The notes under the pieces: model-generated
Told to the model about the DNA's origin: nothing
The model's input: the letters and a program-made list of their open reading frames with translations, nothing else
Databases searched by the model: none
Position numbers and translations under genes: made by a program
Shown: one piece after another, positions 12,881 to 26,045 of the stretch
Numbering within the stretch: the first letter of the stretch is position 1
How the letters are laid out: every line of letters begins with the position of its first letter
NCBI GenBank assembly: GCA_013398275.1
Contig: VZSE01002700.1
Span: forward strand, 932,436 to 996,435
Direction of reading: 5' to 3'
Source of the DNA: Promerops cafer
Lineage: Eukaryota > Chordata > Aves > Passeriformes > Nectariniidae
DNA length: 64,000 bases

Positions 12881-13311
12881 GTGGGGTCAGTCCTGCTGAC
12901 AGATGCTGACAAATGCTGATCAGTGTGTGTGGAAGGCCTTGCACCTGATCCCTGCACTGTGCCACTGTACCCCGTTTCCTCATTAGACTTTAAGTGTATT
13001 TTCTGACTGCTCTGCAGAGCTGGTGAGATCTGATGGAGTCAGTTGAGAAACCTTTTTTGCACACTTGTCTGTGTGTATGAACATGTCTGTGTATGAGGTA
13101 ACTGAAAAGTAGAGTGTCCAAAGGCCAGCTACAGGATATGCTGAATGTCTGGTGCTGGTTGCTGGACTTTGACAGGATCAGCCAGAGAGATGAAGATGAT
13201 AAGGACATTGGTGTCATTCCTGAAGGACATTCACGTTTGTGTGAGCACCATGTCTTCTGTCTGTGTTGATCCTCGTGGCCAGGTGTGCAAGTATGTATAT
13301 ATGTATTCTTT
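12881..13311 (+). mobile_element. Possible upstream part of a CR1-tailed repeat
   Basis: This stretch is richer in G, C and TG dinucleotides than the flanks and runs directly into a CR1 3' end at 13312. It looks like part of one interspersed repeat with that tail, but I cannot tell CR1 3' UTR from a second element. Open frames here on both strands (12990-13402) are shadows. Confidence 0.35.
12894..12923. repeat. Three imperfect copies of a 10-bp unit
   Basis: The units are TGCTGACAGA, TGCTGACAAA and TGCTGATCAG, side by side. They probably belong to the 5' part of the repeat that ends in the CR1-type tail at 13425. Confidence 0.7.
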
Positions 13312-13425
13312 ATGGTGTGACTCTTGGGGGTGTCCTGTGCAGGGCCAGGGACTGGACTTTGATTATCCATGTGGGTCCCTTCCAACTCAAGATATTCTAT
13401 GATTCTATGATTTTATGAATCTATG
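13312..13425 (+). mobile_element. CR1 LINE 3' end
   Basis: Typical CR1 3' UTR: GTGACTCTTGGGGGTGTCCT, then GCAGGGCCAGGGACTGGACT, then GTGGGTCCCTTCCAACTCA. It ends in the octamer tail (ATTCTATG)n with three imperfect units. The tail fixes the orientation as plus. Confidence 0.92.
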
Positions 13426-15899
13426 TGTGTGTTTGCATGTGTGTCTATTGGGAAGGTGAGCTCAGCTTCACTTCTAACTGGACCTACGAAGTGGGAGCTG
13501 CAGCAGCGCCTCCATCAAGCTACTGAACTCAGCAGCTCCTCACAAAAACAAAAAACAAAGTACAAGTATCGCAAACATCAAGATATTGTGATGTTATTCA
13601 TGGTAAAATTAAAACTCATGTTCAGGAATACCTGTATCTGAATAGCTACCTGGCTGTGCAGAAAGAAGTGGGGGCTTTGTATTTCAAAGCAAGATATTTC
13701 CTCTAAATATAAATCCTAAATGGCAAAAGATATGATCAAAAGAAAAACAGTTCTACGTCTCTAAAACATATGCAGTATCAAGTGATTCATATTTCAGCCA
13801 GTCTATTTGAGTATCATTCAGAACCTATATTTTTATCTACACAAGCTTAAGGATGACTTCTATAGATTTATCCATTATTTTAAAGTCTAGTTACTTTTGT
13901 CTAGATCTGGTATAGAATCATAATCATATAATTCTCATCTTCAAAACCAAACATCTATAAATGTTGTTTTCAATGAAATCTGTGTAAAGTTACTGAAGCA
14001 AGTGGAAATAAAATGAGACCATGATTTTGTCAAACTTTCTGACTGTGGCAGTATTGAGAAAGGAAAAAGTTTTGGTTGCATTTGCAAGGCCAGATTTTGT
14101 TGTTTTTCCATAATACCAACCATATTTCATGTTAAAATCCATATGTTGAGTAGTGGGGTATTTTTGGAGGTGGACAGGAAGAGTTTTGGTTTGCTGATTT
14201 TTTTTTAAGATACCGTTTAAAACAATCTCATTTAAAGAACATCCTCTGAACAGAGAAGACCTCATATGGGATATATTTTGCATTTCTCTTGAATTTACCT
14301 TTTCCATGAGTGAAATTGAACTAAAATATGTTGATGTTGCATGTAGTACCATATTAAAAAAGAAGGAATTGGAAAAGTAAAGGTATGTCTTTTAAGAATG
14401 TCAGGATTAGATACAAGCTCCCACTCTGGGATGATGATCTAAGTCATGAGGAACCTTGAAGAAGACATAGATTCATCTCAAGCTAAGTTGTTTATGAAAG
14501 GTGGTTTTTTGGCTTCTAAATTAAATTTTAATTTTTCATTCCTTAGGCATCCTTCTTTCAAGTTCCCTATAGGTCTTCATTTCCATTTCTTATATCCTTT
14601 CGATATTCTTCTCTTCATTTTTCTTTCTTCTTGGGTTGTTGCACTTTCCTCTCAAGAATTTGAGTTTGCCTTGCCCTCCTCACTCTGTGTTATAATTTAT
14701 TCAGTTACTTCCCTGCTGTGTAGAAGAATTCTCCCAGTATGAGTGCTCCTGTTCAAATGAGGGCTTCCATTATCTGGCTGTTACCTGTAACACACACTGA
14801 ACCTGACTGCAGAGTAACAGCTCAGGAATGATCTTCGAAATTTTACAGCAATGATATAACTACATGATTTAAGTGGCAAACTCTTAAAGATAGTAATTTT
14901 GGTTTCAAAGTTATAAGAAAACAAATATTTGCATTTAGATGTACTAGGAAAGCTAATTTGCATCTCAGTGTAACTAACAGCTTAAAAACAATTTAGTAGC
15001 TCTAGATTTTGTACCATAGAAGAAAAAAATATTGGGAGATAATTTGAGGAGTTCAGAAATGCAGTAATGAAAGCATGTTCAGTGTAACTTGATTAGAAGG
15101 ATTTCATGCTTGTGTTCTTCAGATGCAATTTTTCCTTAATGATAAATTAATGATGTCTTAACTTGCCAGTGTAAGAATTCTACTAAGAAACTTTTGGAAT
15201 TAATGCAGCATCAGGTTGGTATAATTCCTCCCTTACTGAGTGCAGTGACACTGTCTCAGTACTAAAGTGGTACAGTTAGAATCATTCTGCACCTGTGTAT
15301 CTGTGGAAATCTAAGCCATAGTGACAGTTCCATGATTTGTACACTTGATTAATTGATGGATGGTTATAGTATGTGTGTCTATCTCTTTTCTGCTGCTCTA
15401 AGTCTTTAAAATGTAGGGTATTTATCATAAAAGTCATTAAAATGTTATATAAACAGTGCAAAAATTGTCTATTTTGAAGCACAGCATGCCATCTAGTGGA
15501 CTTATCTTGCAAACAGCACAGCAGATAGAACTTAAAAAATAGTGGTGAAAAAAACCTCATCATCACTTCTCCTAAGCTGAACTGCAGTGTCCCACTATCC
15601 ATTTGTGTTTTGATTAATGAACACCTGACATATTTGTGAATCTGTGCTTCCAGCTGAACTTGGCCAAATATTCGAGATGGCATTTGAGTACTTGATACAA
15701 TTTATTCAAATAAATGGAAATTTAGCAGAACTATTTTGAAAGCTGTGCATGAAATAGTCGGGGCTCTTTAATGAAAACTAACTTTCAACAGCAAAAGCCC
15801 AAGAACTTAAAAAACTAGTCACTGAGTCACTGTAGAGTAACTTACTCTTCACAAACCGTTCCTGTAGCTTCAGGGCTTTTGTTTTCTTCATACTGGTAC
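13426..15899. other. AT-rich unique non-coding DNA
   Basis: There is no gene. The longest open frame in the whole window (15282-15683 minus, 133 codons) lies here. It has no recognisable domain or hydrophobic pattern, lies in AT-rich DNA and is best read as chance. Confidence 0.55.
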
Positions 15900-16475
15900 A
15901 TACAAGAAAATCCGTCATGGATGGAGACTCTAGAACCTGTTTGGGCAATCTGTGCCAGTAATTGATCACTCTCAGAGTGAAAAGATACTTTCTATCATTC
16001 AGATGAAACCACTTGCATTTTGGTCTGCGCCCACTGTCTCTTGTCCGGCCACTGAGAACCACCAAGAAGTGTCTCACTCTGCCTTTATACTCTTCCTCCA
16101 AGTACTACTATATATTGAAAAAAGCCCCCTGAGCCTTTTTCTCTGTAGGTTAAACAGTCACAGGCCTTTCAGCCTCTCCTCACAGGAAGGCTTTGTCATC
16201 TTTGTGGCCCTTCATTGGACGCTTTCCATTGGGGCCATACCTCTCTCTCTGTACTGGGGACCCAGCATTGGATACAGGACTCCAGGTGTAGCCTTACCAG
16301 CGCTGAGTAACCCCTGAGGGGGAGGACCCTCTCCCTTGACCTGCTGGCAGTCCTTTGCCTAACCCAGCCCTGGATACCACTGGCCTTCTTTGCCATAAGG
16401 GTACAATGCTGTTTTGTTTTCAACTTGGTTTCGAGTAGCACTCCCTGCAGATATCTGCTTTCTGGCTGAGTGGCA
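15900..16475 (-). mobile_element. CR1 LINE fragment, ORF2 C-terminus
   Basis: Reading the minus strand, the C-terminal part of CR1 ORF2 appears in order: AKKASGIQGWVRQRTASRSR, then GYSALVRLHLESCIQCWVPS, then after a frame change RKYLFTLRVINYWHRLPKQV. These correspond to the family's [39 protein letters not shown] and [20 protein letters not shown]. The 3' tail is missing or too diverged to see. Open frames at 15778-16101 and 16196-16486 (minus) are pieces of this element, not genes. Confidence 0.9.
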
Positions 16476-17443
16476 CAAGTATACATACTGGTACTTCCAT
16501 TTCAAAAAGTAGAAATATACTGGCCTTTCTAGCACATATTCTGGTGCTATCATGTATTCTGTTACGTATAAAAAGGAATTATTAATTTATCAGTGCTTTT
16601 TCTTGCCACAAATCCATACCAGACATAGGTTTCATATACCTTTCAAATGCACACATCATCGTGTACATGATTTAATGGATTAAACACAAAACAAATTAAA
16701 TCTGAAAAGAATATCTGTTAACTAAGTGGGCATTCTGTATATTTCATATGACAACTAAGTCATGACCTTCTCCTCTATCATCTAATAGTATTTAATCTTC
16801 AGAAAGCTTTCTGTTGAAGTACATCAGCCATCCTCACACTGCTGAGTAAATACATGAGCATTAATGTATACAGGTGTGATAGCATGCAGCTTCCTGTCTT
16901 ATCAGTGCCTAATAGGAAGGGAGAAGGAGAGAGGGCTGCATTCAACATTTCTTGCCCTTGCTCCCAAAAGACACACAGGAGCAGGGCTGAATTATTTCTT
17001 GCTGCATCAGTGTGATTTAAAAGGACTGAAGCTAATTGTGAAATTGCACCCCAGAGGCAAGCTGGCTGATGAGCAGTACCATTCCTCTCAGATGTTCCCA
17101 CTGCTGGCTTCCACTGCATTGTGAATCCAGCGACCTCAAGTTTCCCATGCCTCTTGTACGCTCAATGAAGAAGCAAAATTTTTGAGGTTGCAAAATCTCA
17201 CCTTGGTTCCCAGCTACTGCTAAGATTGAAGATTATCCAAAAGTTATGCAAAATATTAAAATGAGTTGTGGAGACATTCCCCACCCCCCATTTTTAACAC
17301 TAGTGTTCATACGCTAATAACTGGATCACTTCAAACTCCTAAATACAATGAAATTCACCTGGATGAAGTAAGCATTTTTCAAAGGAATGTCAACTATTCA
17401 CTATTAACTTTGAGAACTCTTGAAGGACAGTTGGATTTCCAAA

Positions 17444-17536
17444 GCAGAAGAGGAAGAACAGACAGATGGACAGAAAGACAGAGGTGCACAGAGACACACA
17501 GAGAGAAAGACAGAGACGGACAGAAAGAAGGAAGAA
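17444..17536. repeat. Purine-rich low-complexity tract
   Basis: The plus strand is almost all A and G with interspersed CA (GACAGA, GAGACACA, GAAAGA units). It is a degenerate simple repeat. The opposite strand reads as an S/L/C-rich pseudo-frame (17394-17663), which is an artefact. Confidence 0.8.
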
Positions 17537-17900
17537 GCTTCCTGATCATGTAGTCCAATCTTAGTTCCCAGAAGTGTACTGGAAAAAGAAAATCATCAAC
17601 CGATCTACCTATAGCCTTTGGAAAAATCAAAGACAATGTTAAGAACAAATCACTTTGGAGCAATGCAATTTGGAAAAGCGAAAAACAGCTTCCAAGGAGT
17701 ATAACTCACTCTCTTACTTTAACATTGGCTCATATGACCTTACAATAACACTTAGGGCACACGGCACAAAGCAAAAAAAAAAGTGATATAGTAGGAGCCA
17801 AGCTTGCTAGAAAACTGTACACACTGACTAAATCAGAGGTTAATTATCATAATGACAGACAGTTTTGATCGGGTTCTTCAGTGTGTCTTCGACAGTTTCT

Positions 17901-17948
17901 AATCTGAACATAAATCAGTTGTCAAATCTGAACATAAATCAGTTGTCA
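17901..17948. repeat. Perfect 24-bp tandem duplication
   Basis: The 24-base unit beginning AATCTGAACATAAATCAG occurs twice with no mismatch and no spacer, and the first two bases of a third copy follow. Perfect identity suggests a recent duplication. Confidence 0.95.
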
Positions 17949-18524
17949 AAGTGCAGCAGAAAAGGGGACAAGTGCTGGGATGTATAAACAGGAGTGTTGC
18001 TTGTAAGACTGAAAGGGAAAAAAAAGAGTTCCTCTTTGCTAGCAAACCAGAGAGCATGTAACAAAAAGGTGCAGAAGTACAGGAAACACGACCGACAAAG
18101 AATGACTGTAGGTATGAGCACTGTTTAGTCTGTAGAAGACTAAGATCGTAGTCTTTGTATGAATAAGGGTTGTTGTTGCAAAGAAGGCAGCAATAATTTA
18201 TTCTTGGTGTCCACAGGGAAAAAAAGCCAAACATATTTCCATTACAGGAGGTTCTTAAAGACAGATTTGACAAATATTTGGTAGAAACAGTTTGAACAGA
18301 ATTAATTTGAAAGTAAAGGAATCATTTATATGACTCTCGAGGTTAATTCTGGTTATAATTTCTGTGACTGTAAATGACAGACATATTGACCAAACTATGA
18401 AGAGTATTTCCTGTACCCAGGACTAAAATTCCCAGAGGTCTCTGGTAAAAATTAAAGTATTTTCTGTTCCTGTTGGATCTGTTGAAAATTTCAGGAAGAA
18501 ATCTAGACTCTCTGTTTCTCTTAA

Positions 18525-18546
18525 TTTTTTTTTTTTTTTTTTTTTT
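18525..18546. repeat. T-tract (22 T)
   Basis: Uninterrupted T-run, followed within 30 bases by an A-run of about 10. It could be the reversed poly(A) of an old retrocopy, but no body of such a copy is recognisable next to it. Confidence 0.9.
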
Positions 18547-19003
18547 CCCAAGAGGACATACTGAGGAAAAAAAAAAGAAGGAAACTTCTTAATTGTACAA
18601 TGACTGTCTCTTTATACTTGAAGGTAAAAACATTTACTTCAAGTTAAGGACATACCATATTTTTATAAATATTTTATAAATATTTCTAACTCTTAGCCTC
18701 TCAGTGTAAGTTATGAACAAATAATAGCTTTAATGTAATTTTGAAATAATTGTTTTGCAATAATGTAACTGTCTCTTTTTGTCCATAACTGACATCTGGA
18801 AAAGATTTTCATAAAATGTTAAGGAAACTGCATCGCCCAAATGAAGGAATCCCATGAGGGTTTATTTTGTTTCTGCTGTCCTATCATCTCACTCTTCTAC
18901 AGGACTAGGAGAAAAGCTGTAGCTTCATTCAAACAAGTGGGACTTAGCAAGTCTATGCAAACCTTTTCAAATGCTGAATGACCTCAGGATAGCTGTTTCT
19001 CTC

Positions 19004-19023
19004 TTTTTTTTTTTTTTTTTTTT
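19004..19023. repeat. T-tract (20 T)
   Basis: Uninterrupted T-run preceded by TCTCTC. No associated retrocopy is seen. Confidence 0.9.
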
Positions 19024-21985
19024 CTAATGTCTCTCAAAGGACAATCTCATCAAACAGAGGAGTCTTCCAGGATCTCTGAGGGTCATTAAATTCAAATTAA
19101 TTTGACCAGGAATGAGGAACAAATTCTAGAGAGAAACATCCTTATGAGCTCCAACAATTTCCTTTGTGCTTGCATCTCTCTGATGGCCTATTGATTCTCT
19201 GGTTCATACATTGGCTGCTAATGCATATTTTTGTTTTCTAGCTCTCTGTGCTTCCCAGGGAACCTTTGTAATTGGGAAAAACTTTATGTGCAAATAGTGT
19301 TTTAGCTGATAAAGCTAACAGAAAGTTAGCAAACAAAGCAAATTGCCACAAGCAATCACAGTTGAGCATGTAAGCAAAAGTCTCATGACGTATCTTGCAG
19401 GCTTACCACACTTAAAGCTGTAGCTGCTGGTATTTGAATGGGGGTCAAATGGAGGAAGATTTTTTTGTTTTAATTACTGTAATTAATTTAAACTCTTTAA
19501 ATATATTCTTTATTTAAAGATAGCTTTAGAAGACTTCCGTTAATTAAATAATTTGAAAAGGTGGTAGGGGATGAAGAAGAAGAAAGTAGGAGAACTGTAG
19601 AACTGGCAATATCATTAACATCATGTTATAGCTGAAAATTATATACTCACATTATCCTGATGGGCCCTGAACAAGTGGGGTAACCACAGCTGTAGGTTTC
19701 TGAATAAAGTGACTATAATCAGGAGAAAATGTCAACATCCAAAGGTTATCTTCTTACAAGCAACTTGACATACTTTATCATTCACCATGATTCCATTTGT
19801 CAGGACATATTGACATGCACTTTTTATCAAGCATGTCAGTATATTTTTGTTCACTGATTGGAATGAGGGTAGAATGAGGAAAGAGAAGTGACTGATCAAA
19901 GTAAAAAATGTAGCTTTTTAAATTAATTACGAAGTTGGGTATTTTTTTCATTTTTATATTTGTTTCTCATTCAATCTTCATCTCTTTTCCATCCCATATA
20001 CCCACTTCTTATCCTTGTATTAACTTGGACTAGCCATTCTCCAGTGACTAAATCTATTTCAATAACTAGAGATTCACTTCCCTTTATGCAATCATTTTCT
20101 GACACCAATTCACCTTCATATGAATTGCCTGCAGGCTGCACACTTGTACTGCATTTATTACAAAACTTATGATGACTTTTCCAGCTTCAACTGTAATGCA
20201 TCTCATGTTTAGGGAGGTCAAAAGAGACAGAAAACGATGCTTTTGCTTGTTTTCTGCAAGTCCATGTCTTTTTCTTCAGCACAAAATTTCAGCAGGTGTT
20301 ACCCATTGTAAAAATAAGAGGAAATTAAAAAAAAAAAAAGAAAAATTTAACCTTTTCTGGTGGAACAAACATTGTTACAGTACAGTCATATAGCTGGGTA
20401 GACAGCCTGTAACATAGCTGAAAAGATATTTGTGAATTAAAAAATGGCATATGTTTCAGAATGCAGATATATTTTCAGGTGAAGGTGAGCAGAAGTATGC
20501 ACATTTATCTTTCTAACATAGAAGGAGTATGATATTTAAACACAAAATTACAGTACTATAAAAGAAGGAAAAAAAAATTCCAGGGAGCAGGTCTCTTAAC
20601 TTCCACTCAACTACTTTTTTTTTATATATGGGAAGAAAAACAGCTTCTCCTGTGTCTTTTTTCTTGCAGTCTTATTCTGAGCCAAAATGTCCAATAGCTT
20701 TTGCCTGAATAAACAGGCAAGCAGAACTCTGTTCATGAGGTGAGGAATGTGCACAGAGAGAAGCACATTGTTATCTCTGCTCTGCGATGGGACACGTTTG
20801 GTAAACCATCACATCACTATGTCTCACTAGGACTGTGCTGAAAAGCAAGTTTAAAAATTACTTTGTGATTTTCTTGTCAAACAAAGTTGTGCAAAAAACA
20901 AATTTGAAGAGTCTGAAAATTCAAAAAAACAAATTGTCATTCCACAAAAGTGGACTACATATTTTCACGGATAGGTGAAAGATGAGCTGCTTTTGCTTCT
21001 CATCCAATTTTTTTCTGTGTATTATATCTTGTTTAAAATACAGTATCTATCATCACTTTTAATATATTAAGCAAAAAAACCACCGCTTTTAAATTTCAAT
21101 GTATTTGCAGCAATAGCAGTTCTAAACTGCCAGTCTGACAAAAATACAATTTCTCTGTGTGCAGTAGACCAAAAGAATTACTTTCAAGCTTTGTCATAAA
21201 GCCTCACTCAATACAAATCAAGTTTCTGTAGAAAGCGTTTCTTGGGTTTCTGGTTGGTCTGTCCCAGGGCTGGGAATATTTAAATGTGCGTCTTCTCACC
21301 TTGGATCACGCCTTCCACCTAGATCTAGCAATTCCAGACTCTATGATTTAGGGGCAATAAAAATGCCAGGCTTTATATTCCATACTATAAAATAAAGAAA
21401 GTGCAGGATTCTGGGGTCTAAATAAAGTTTCCTGAGCAAAAATCTCATTATAAGCCCCACCCAGAGAAAGATAAGATTATTTAACTATACTCTTCATTTT
21501 CTACTTTTGAAACAACTACTCAGCTTCACTTTTATCTCAGGACTGCAAGGTTTCCTTAAAGTCATGCAGTGAGGGATTTTGCAAAAAACATTCTGAATTC
21601 AATTATATCAGTATCTTTCTAAGGAACTTTTAATTTTCTAAAGACACTATGAAGATGAAGAAAAATCTTGGCAAGAAAACACAATAATCAAGTGCACCAG
21701 ATGCAGTTCCTACAGTGAAAAAGGCTTAAAAGCCCAAACTGAAAAGTGCCTTCACATGCTTTTTAAATTTCTGTGCAACAGATACCTAAACTCAGTAGAA
21801 GTCTGAGTTGGAGCTGGAGTCAGTCAGAGTCTGAGTCTGAGTTGGACATGCAATTCCCTTAGATGCACGCTGCCCTTAACCATGTCTCTATCCCATGCAA
21901 ATAATACCTAGCCACAGAAATTGAGCAAAGCACTATGCACTACTCTTTTGGGCCAAACCTAAGTGTAGGGAGTTGATGCTGGCTG

Positions 21986-22055
21986 AATGCTGGGCATCCA
22001 CCAAAGCCTCTCTGCTACTCCCCTCTGCAGCTGGACAGGGGAGGGGAAATGGTTT
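21986..22055. mobile_element. Fragment of ERV/LTR-like interspersed repeat (copy 2 of 3)
   Basis: It shares the exact 16-mer CCACCAAAGCCTCTCT with 48329-48344, then CTGGACAGGGGAG as at 48353-48365, with the same spacing order. It breaks off after GGGGAAAT. It lies about 150 bp before the CR1 copy at 22200. Confidence 0.6.
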
Positions 22056-22199
22056 GATAGCGCATCATATATCTTATATCTTTCAAAAAAGAATGAATAA
22101 ATCAAACTTAATTCTTTAAAGATAATGTGTGACCACCTTTATGGATACAAAGTAAATGGAAAGTTTGGAACAAATCCTCAAAGTGTATAAAGAGATTTG

Positions 22200-22720
22200 A
22201 TTAGAATAGCACAAAACAGAATAGAACAGAACAAATCATTTCAGTTGTAAGGAACCTGCAATGGTCATCTAGGCCTGACCATTTCAGGGTTGTCAGAAAG
22301 GGAAAGCATATTATTAAGGACATTGTCTGAAGGCATTTCAAACACTGATTGACATGGGGCATCGACTACATCTCTAGGAGGTTTTTTCCAATGGTTGACC
22401 ACCCTCCCAGTAAAGAAATGTTTCCTAATGCCAAGTTGAACCTCCCCTGATGTAGCTTTGAATCATTGCCATGTATCCCATTACTGGATGCCAGGAGATC
22501 AGTACCTCCCATCCACTTTCCTTTCTCTGGAAGCTGTGAAAAGCATTGAGGCTACCCCTTAGTCTGCTTCTCTTCAAAGCAGACAAATGCTGTGTTCTAA
22601 ACTGCTACTTGTAGAAATGCCTTCCAGCTCACCAGCTTTGTTGTGCTCCTCTGGGTATATTCAGTGCTTTCACATGCTTTTTAAATTGGGGCTATAAGAT
22701 ATCCTCGCAAGTATATGTGA
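22200..22720 (-). mobile_element. CR1 LINE 3' region
   Basis: A minus-strand CR1 whose 3' tail is at the low-coordinate end (GAATAGAACAGAAC-like units at 22204-22230). The usual 3' region follows: a diverged AGGAACCT..ATGGTCATCTAG block, ACCACCCTCCCAGTAAAGAAATG and TTTCCTAATGCCAAGTTGAACC. It continues into degraded ORF2 C-terminal sequence to about 22720. Moderately diverged, no open frame. Confidence 0.85.
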
Positions 22721-25247
22721 ATTCCTGGCACAGAGCACCAATCTTGAGACCACATATGCCACATCTATAGAGTCTATAGGGGTTTGTGTGTTTTAAGTTT
22801 GTTTATGTTCAAATGTTCTGTCAAATTGTCATCCAGGTCTAGATTAAGTAAAAATTCAAAATTCTGACTGCATCCAAGAGAAATAGCTCTTTACTGTCTT
22901 CATTTCTTCTGTCTAGAAGTTGAAAAAACACATTAAGCTTTTGAAAATTCTCAATGCTTTGAAATAGAATGTTATATGCATATAATTTTCATTTATTTTA
23001 TAAAACAATCCTACTAATCCCACAGTATCCACAATATGGGCCAAGTGATACCAAACTTCTGACAAACACTGACACTGTATCCTCACATAACATTTATTTT
23101 AAATTCCTCATCTTTAATCATGGCCTGTTTCAGTGATTTCACATATATCCTTCAGGTGCATTTTACTTTCCAGTCATTTTGTTTGACGTAAAAACTTTTC
23201 CCTTTCAGTGAAAAGAAAACCTCAGTTAAAATTCAAAAGGTCATCCTAGTCTTTCTTATGTCTAGTATTGTGCATTAGTTCTGCTCAGTAGCACCTCCAT
23301 AGACTTGGTATTTCCTCCTGATGGATTGTGCCTGAGGTAAATGTTCAAACATATTTTGTATTTCTTTGAAGAATTCTGAGTGTTCTACATACTTAGATGT
23401 CAAAGATTTTCCTGAAAACATCTTACTCAGTAAGCCCTTTCCGGATATTCATGGCATTTTGGATTTTTGTAATTGCAAGTTGCATACTCAGCCTGCTCCC
23501 AGTTTTCCTAATTGCTCTATTGCCCAGGGTATAATTCCTAGTAATTTTCTTCCCAGACTCATCTAAATCCCTGACAAATGGAAAGGGAGAACACCAACAA
23601 GGATCCCATCCCTTTAGAAAGCTTCTAGCTCTTTTGCAGTCAACTGTCAGCTTCTCCACTTGCCCACTACTTGGTCTTTTTTTTTTCTTTCAAAGCAAAA
23701 GCTTTTTTTTTTTTCTTAATTTCCACCAAGCATCTCCAACCAGTTTGTCCTCAGAGACTGCATCTTCCAGATTCCTTAGCATTAAATAAGCCAAGTGAGT
23801 TGTATTGGAGCTATTTTTAAAGAAACAGACCCTGGTATTATGCCTTAAAACACAAGATTGTAAGTTCAATAATTCTTTGAATTCACTTTATGAGTGTCTG
23901 AGGTACAAAGACTGACAATGCCAAGGTTATTGAATAAACAGATATTAGATATGTAATAGGAGAATGAAGTGCGAGTAAAATATGGTACAACATAAAGCAG
24001 AAAAAATGAAATACAGCTTGCTGAACATTGCCTAGCACAACTGGATAAGGTGGTAACAGAAAAGAGGATTTTTTCATATAAAGCAGCAATCAATGCAGCA
24101 ATAACACAAAAAAGTTTCTCCAAAAGCTGCTGAGTTGCTAATGAAAAAATTAGTAAGAAAATAAAGATCCCCAAAGAATATAATAAATCAGAGTTCTAAA
24201 GTACTTCTCATGCACAGAATGTAATCACATTTCATTTCCTACTTTTCTGCCAGGAATGCCAGGCCAGAAGAATGATATAGAGTCTTATAAACCTTTCTGC
24301 TTCATTTCTGTACTGGATATTTAGCAGTATGTATTCAACTAACAACACAGTAGAAAGTAAAGTATTCTTATTTAATATCCCTATTTTCTGTTCATAAATA
24401 CTTCAAGACTTCTTATAGTGATGTGCTGTTTTCTACAAAAAAACTAGCTAAGGGCTATACGTGTTTTTCTCATTATTTAAAAACTGAGCAGTGCATTTAT
24501 TTCTGATTTGATACATAGAGTGAATTTACATGTAGCACAGTTAGAGATCTAGATACCAGATACTGTGGATGGCACAACACAAAATTATAAAGACATCATT
24601 TGTATGAAAGCATGTTTTATAGACTGTTAGGCAACCTCTAGTTTAATGCTGGTGTCTGAAGTATGTGGCCCAAAACTATTTTTCTAGCATGTTGGTTGTT
24701 TTGGATCTGTTTCCAAGGTATCTAGTTCCCACTTGACATTATAAAAGCAGCTTATGCACCTAATTTAAAATACGGATGTGGCTGTGGGACAGGAACAAGA
24801 AAGTGAGGTTTTGCAATATTCAGTATTGCTTAACAACTTCCTTTCTTGATTTAGATTTCTGTCTAATGTATAAGGGAAATCTGTCTGAGAACTTGATGCC
24901 AGTTTTCTCCAGAATCAATCTATTTTGAACCATGACTGCAGCAAAGTGATTCCACCTAGTCCAGTTTACAGCTTGCAGATTTCTGTACATGCCCCCATGA
25001 ATTGTTTGACAAAGATTGACTTTTTTTTCAAACCTGAAGTATAAAAAATTAATTACAATGACACCAACCCATAAATAAACAGTCTAAATGTTAAGTCATG
25101 AAATACAGTCACTAGTTCTGGTACCTGGATTTTTGTTTAATTCAGGATATTTTCAATGGGTGAGCCAGTACTAACAACTCAAGAAATTCTATTTAAGGGC
25201 AGCTATAAAATTAATTTACAATGACAGTCATATTTTATATGGTATTT
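22721..25247. other. AT-rich unique non-coding DNA
   Basis: No gene or recognised repeat is visible. Short T-runs occur near 23677-23715. The opposing open frames at 23366-23659 are not supported. Confidence 0.55.
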
Positions 25248-25324
25248 GGTATATAGAGATATATTGGAGATATATTGGTATATAGAGATATATTGGAGAT
25301 ATATTGGTATATAGAGATATATAG
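25248..25324. repeat. 29-bp minisatellite, 2.7 copies
   Basis: The unit starts GGTATATAGAGATATATTGG and is 29 bases long. Copies start at 25248, 25277 and 25306; the first two are identical and the third is cut after about 19 bases. Within each unit, GATATATTGGAGATATATT is itself a shorter duplication. Confidence 0.95.
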
Positions 25325-26045
25325 GTTTTACTGAAATTAAAATCAAGTATGAAAAGACATTAAAATAAGGTTCCATTTAAAGCTTCCAGTGAAAAATTTA
25401 TGTAGTTTTACTTTGTGTTACAAAAAGGGCTAATAACGTATTTAAAATATAAGGGAAAGTCCCTTTCCAGCACTTAGACACCTGAATACTTAAGATATTA
25501 CTACTTCACCACCGTGATGCTATGAAAAAAAATAGGTCCTATACATTGCATTGACTTGGACTGAACTAAAGCAAGGGATTACCTTTAGGCATTTGGAATA
25601 ATTTATTTTCTTGAACTCTTCTGTAACTAATCACCAAAAAGATTATCCATCATATATTTCTTTCTTGGTTCGCCTTTTATAGCGTATGTAAGCTAAGTTA
25701 ATATAAAGTGAGCAAAGATTAGATTGTGATCACTCCACTTACCCAATCAAATGCAATTTCATTCAGTAACTAATTTCAAAGAAAGGCAAAGCAAATAAAA
25801 GCTGTATGAAATTACTTCTGTATGTGTGGAAAATTCAAATAGGCTGGGAAACGTCACCATGGAAAAGACACAGCTTGGGAAAAGGGTGAGTATAGGTGGT
25901 ATAACATACTCATGTATAAGAGAGAGAAGGCATAGGAGCTGACAGTTCTTAAGCTCTTCCAGTGAAGGAAGAAGGGACGATTGGCAGAAAAAAAGGAGGG
26001 TACAAATTTGGAGCAAAGAAAGGCAAGTATTTTTTTTTTTTTATG
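25325..26045. other. AT-rich unique non-coding DNA
   Basis: Nothing coding is visible. Open frames at 25759-26171 on both strands overlap each other and have no domain. A T-run lies at about 26030-26041. Confidence 0.55.

Larger units (their letters stand above)
16476..21985. other. AT-rich unique non-coding DNA with T-tracts and a GA/CA-rich tract
   Basis: I see no gene. Local features are the purine-rich tract at 17444-17536, the 24-bp tandem duplication at 17901-17948 and T-tracts at 18525 and 19004. All open frames (16799-18273, 19960-20393) lack domain support, and several lie opposite each other. Confidence 0.55.

Noticed and set aside
15282..15683. Longest open frame (133 codons, minus)
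   Set aside because: No domain, no hydrophobic or compositional pattern, no splice or promoter context; expected by chance in 64 kb of AT-rich DNA.
15778..16486. Minus-strand open frames that could be a small gene
   Set aside because: They align in order with the CR1 ORF2 C-terminus.
17394..17663. Leucine/serine-rich minus-strand frame resembling a membrane protein
   Set aside because: Caused by the purine-rich simple tract on the plus strand.
17901..17948. Short direct repeats considered as a CRISPR array
   Set aside because: Two adjacent copies without spacers, in a vertebrate-type genome; no array in the window.
18525..19023. Two T-tracts as ends of a reversed processed pseudogene
   Set aside because: No coding-like body follows either tract and no flanking duplication is visible.
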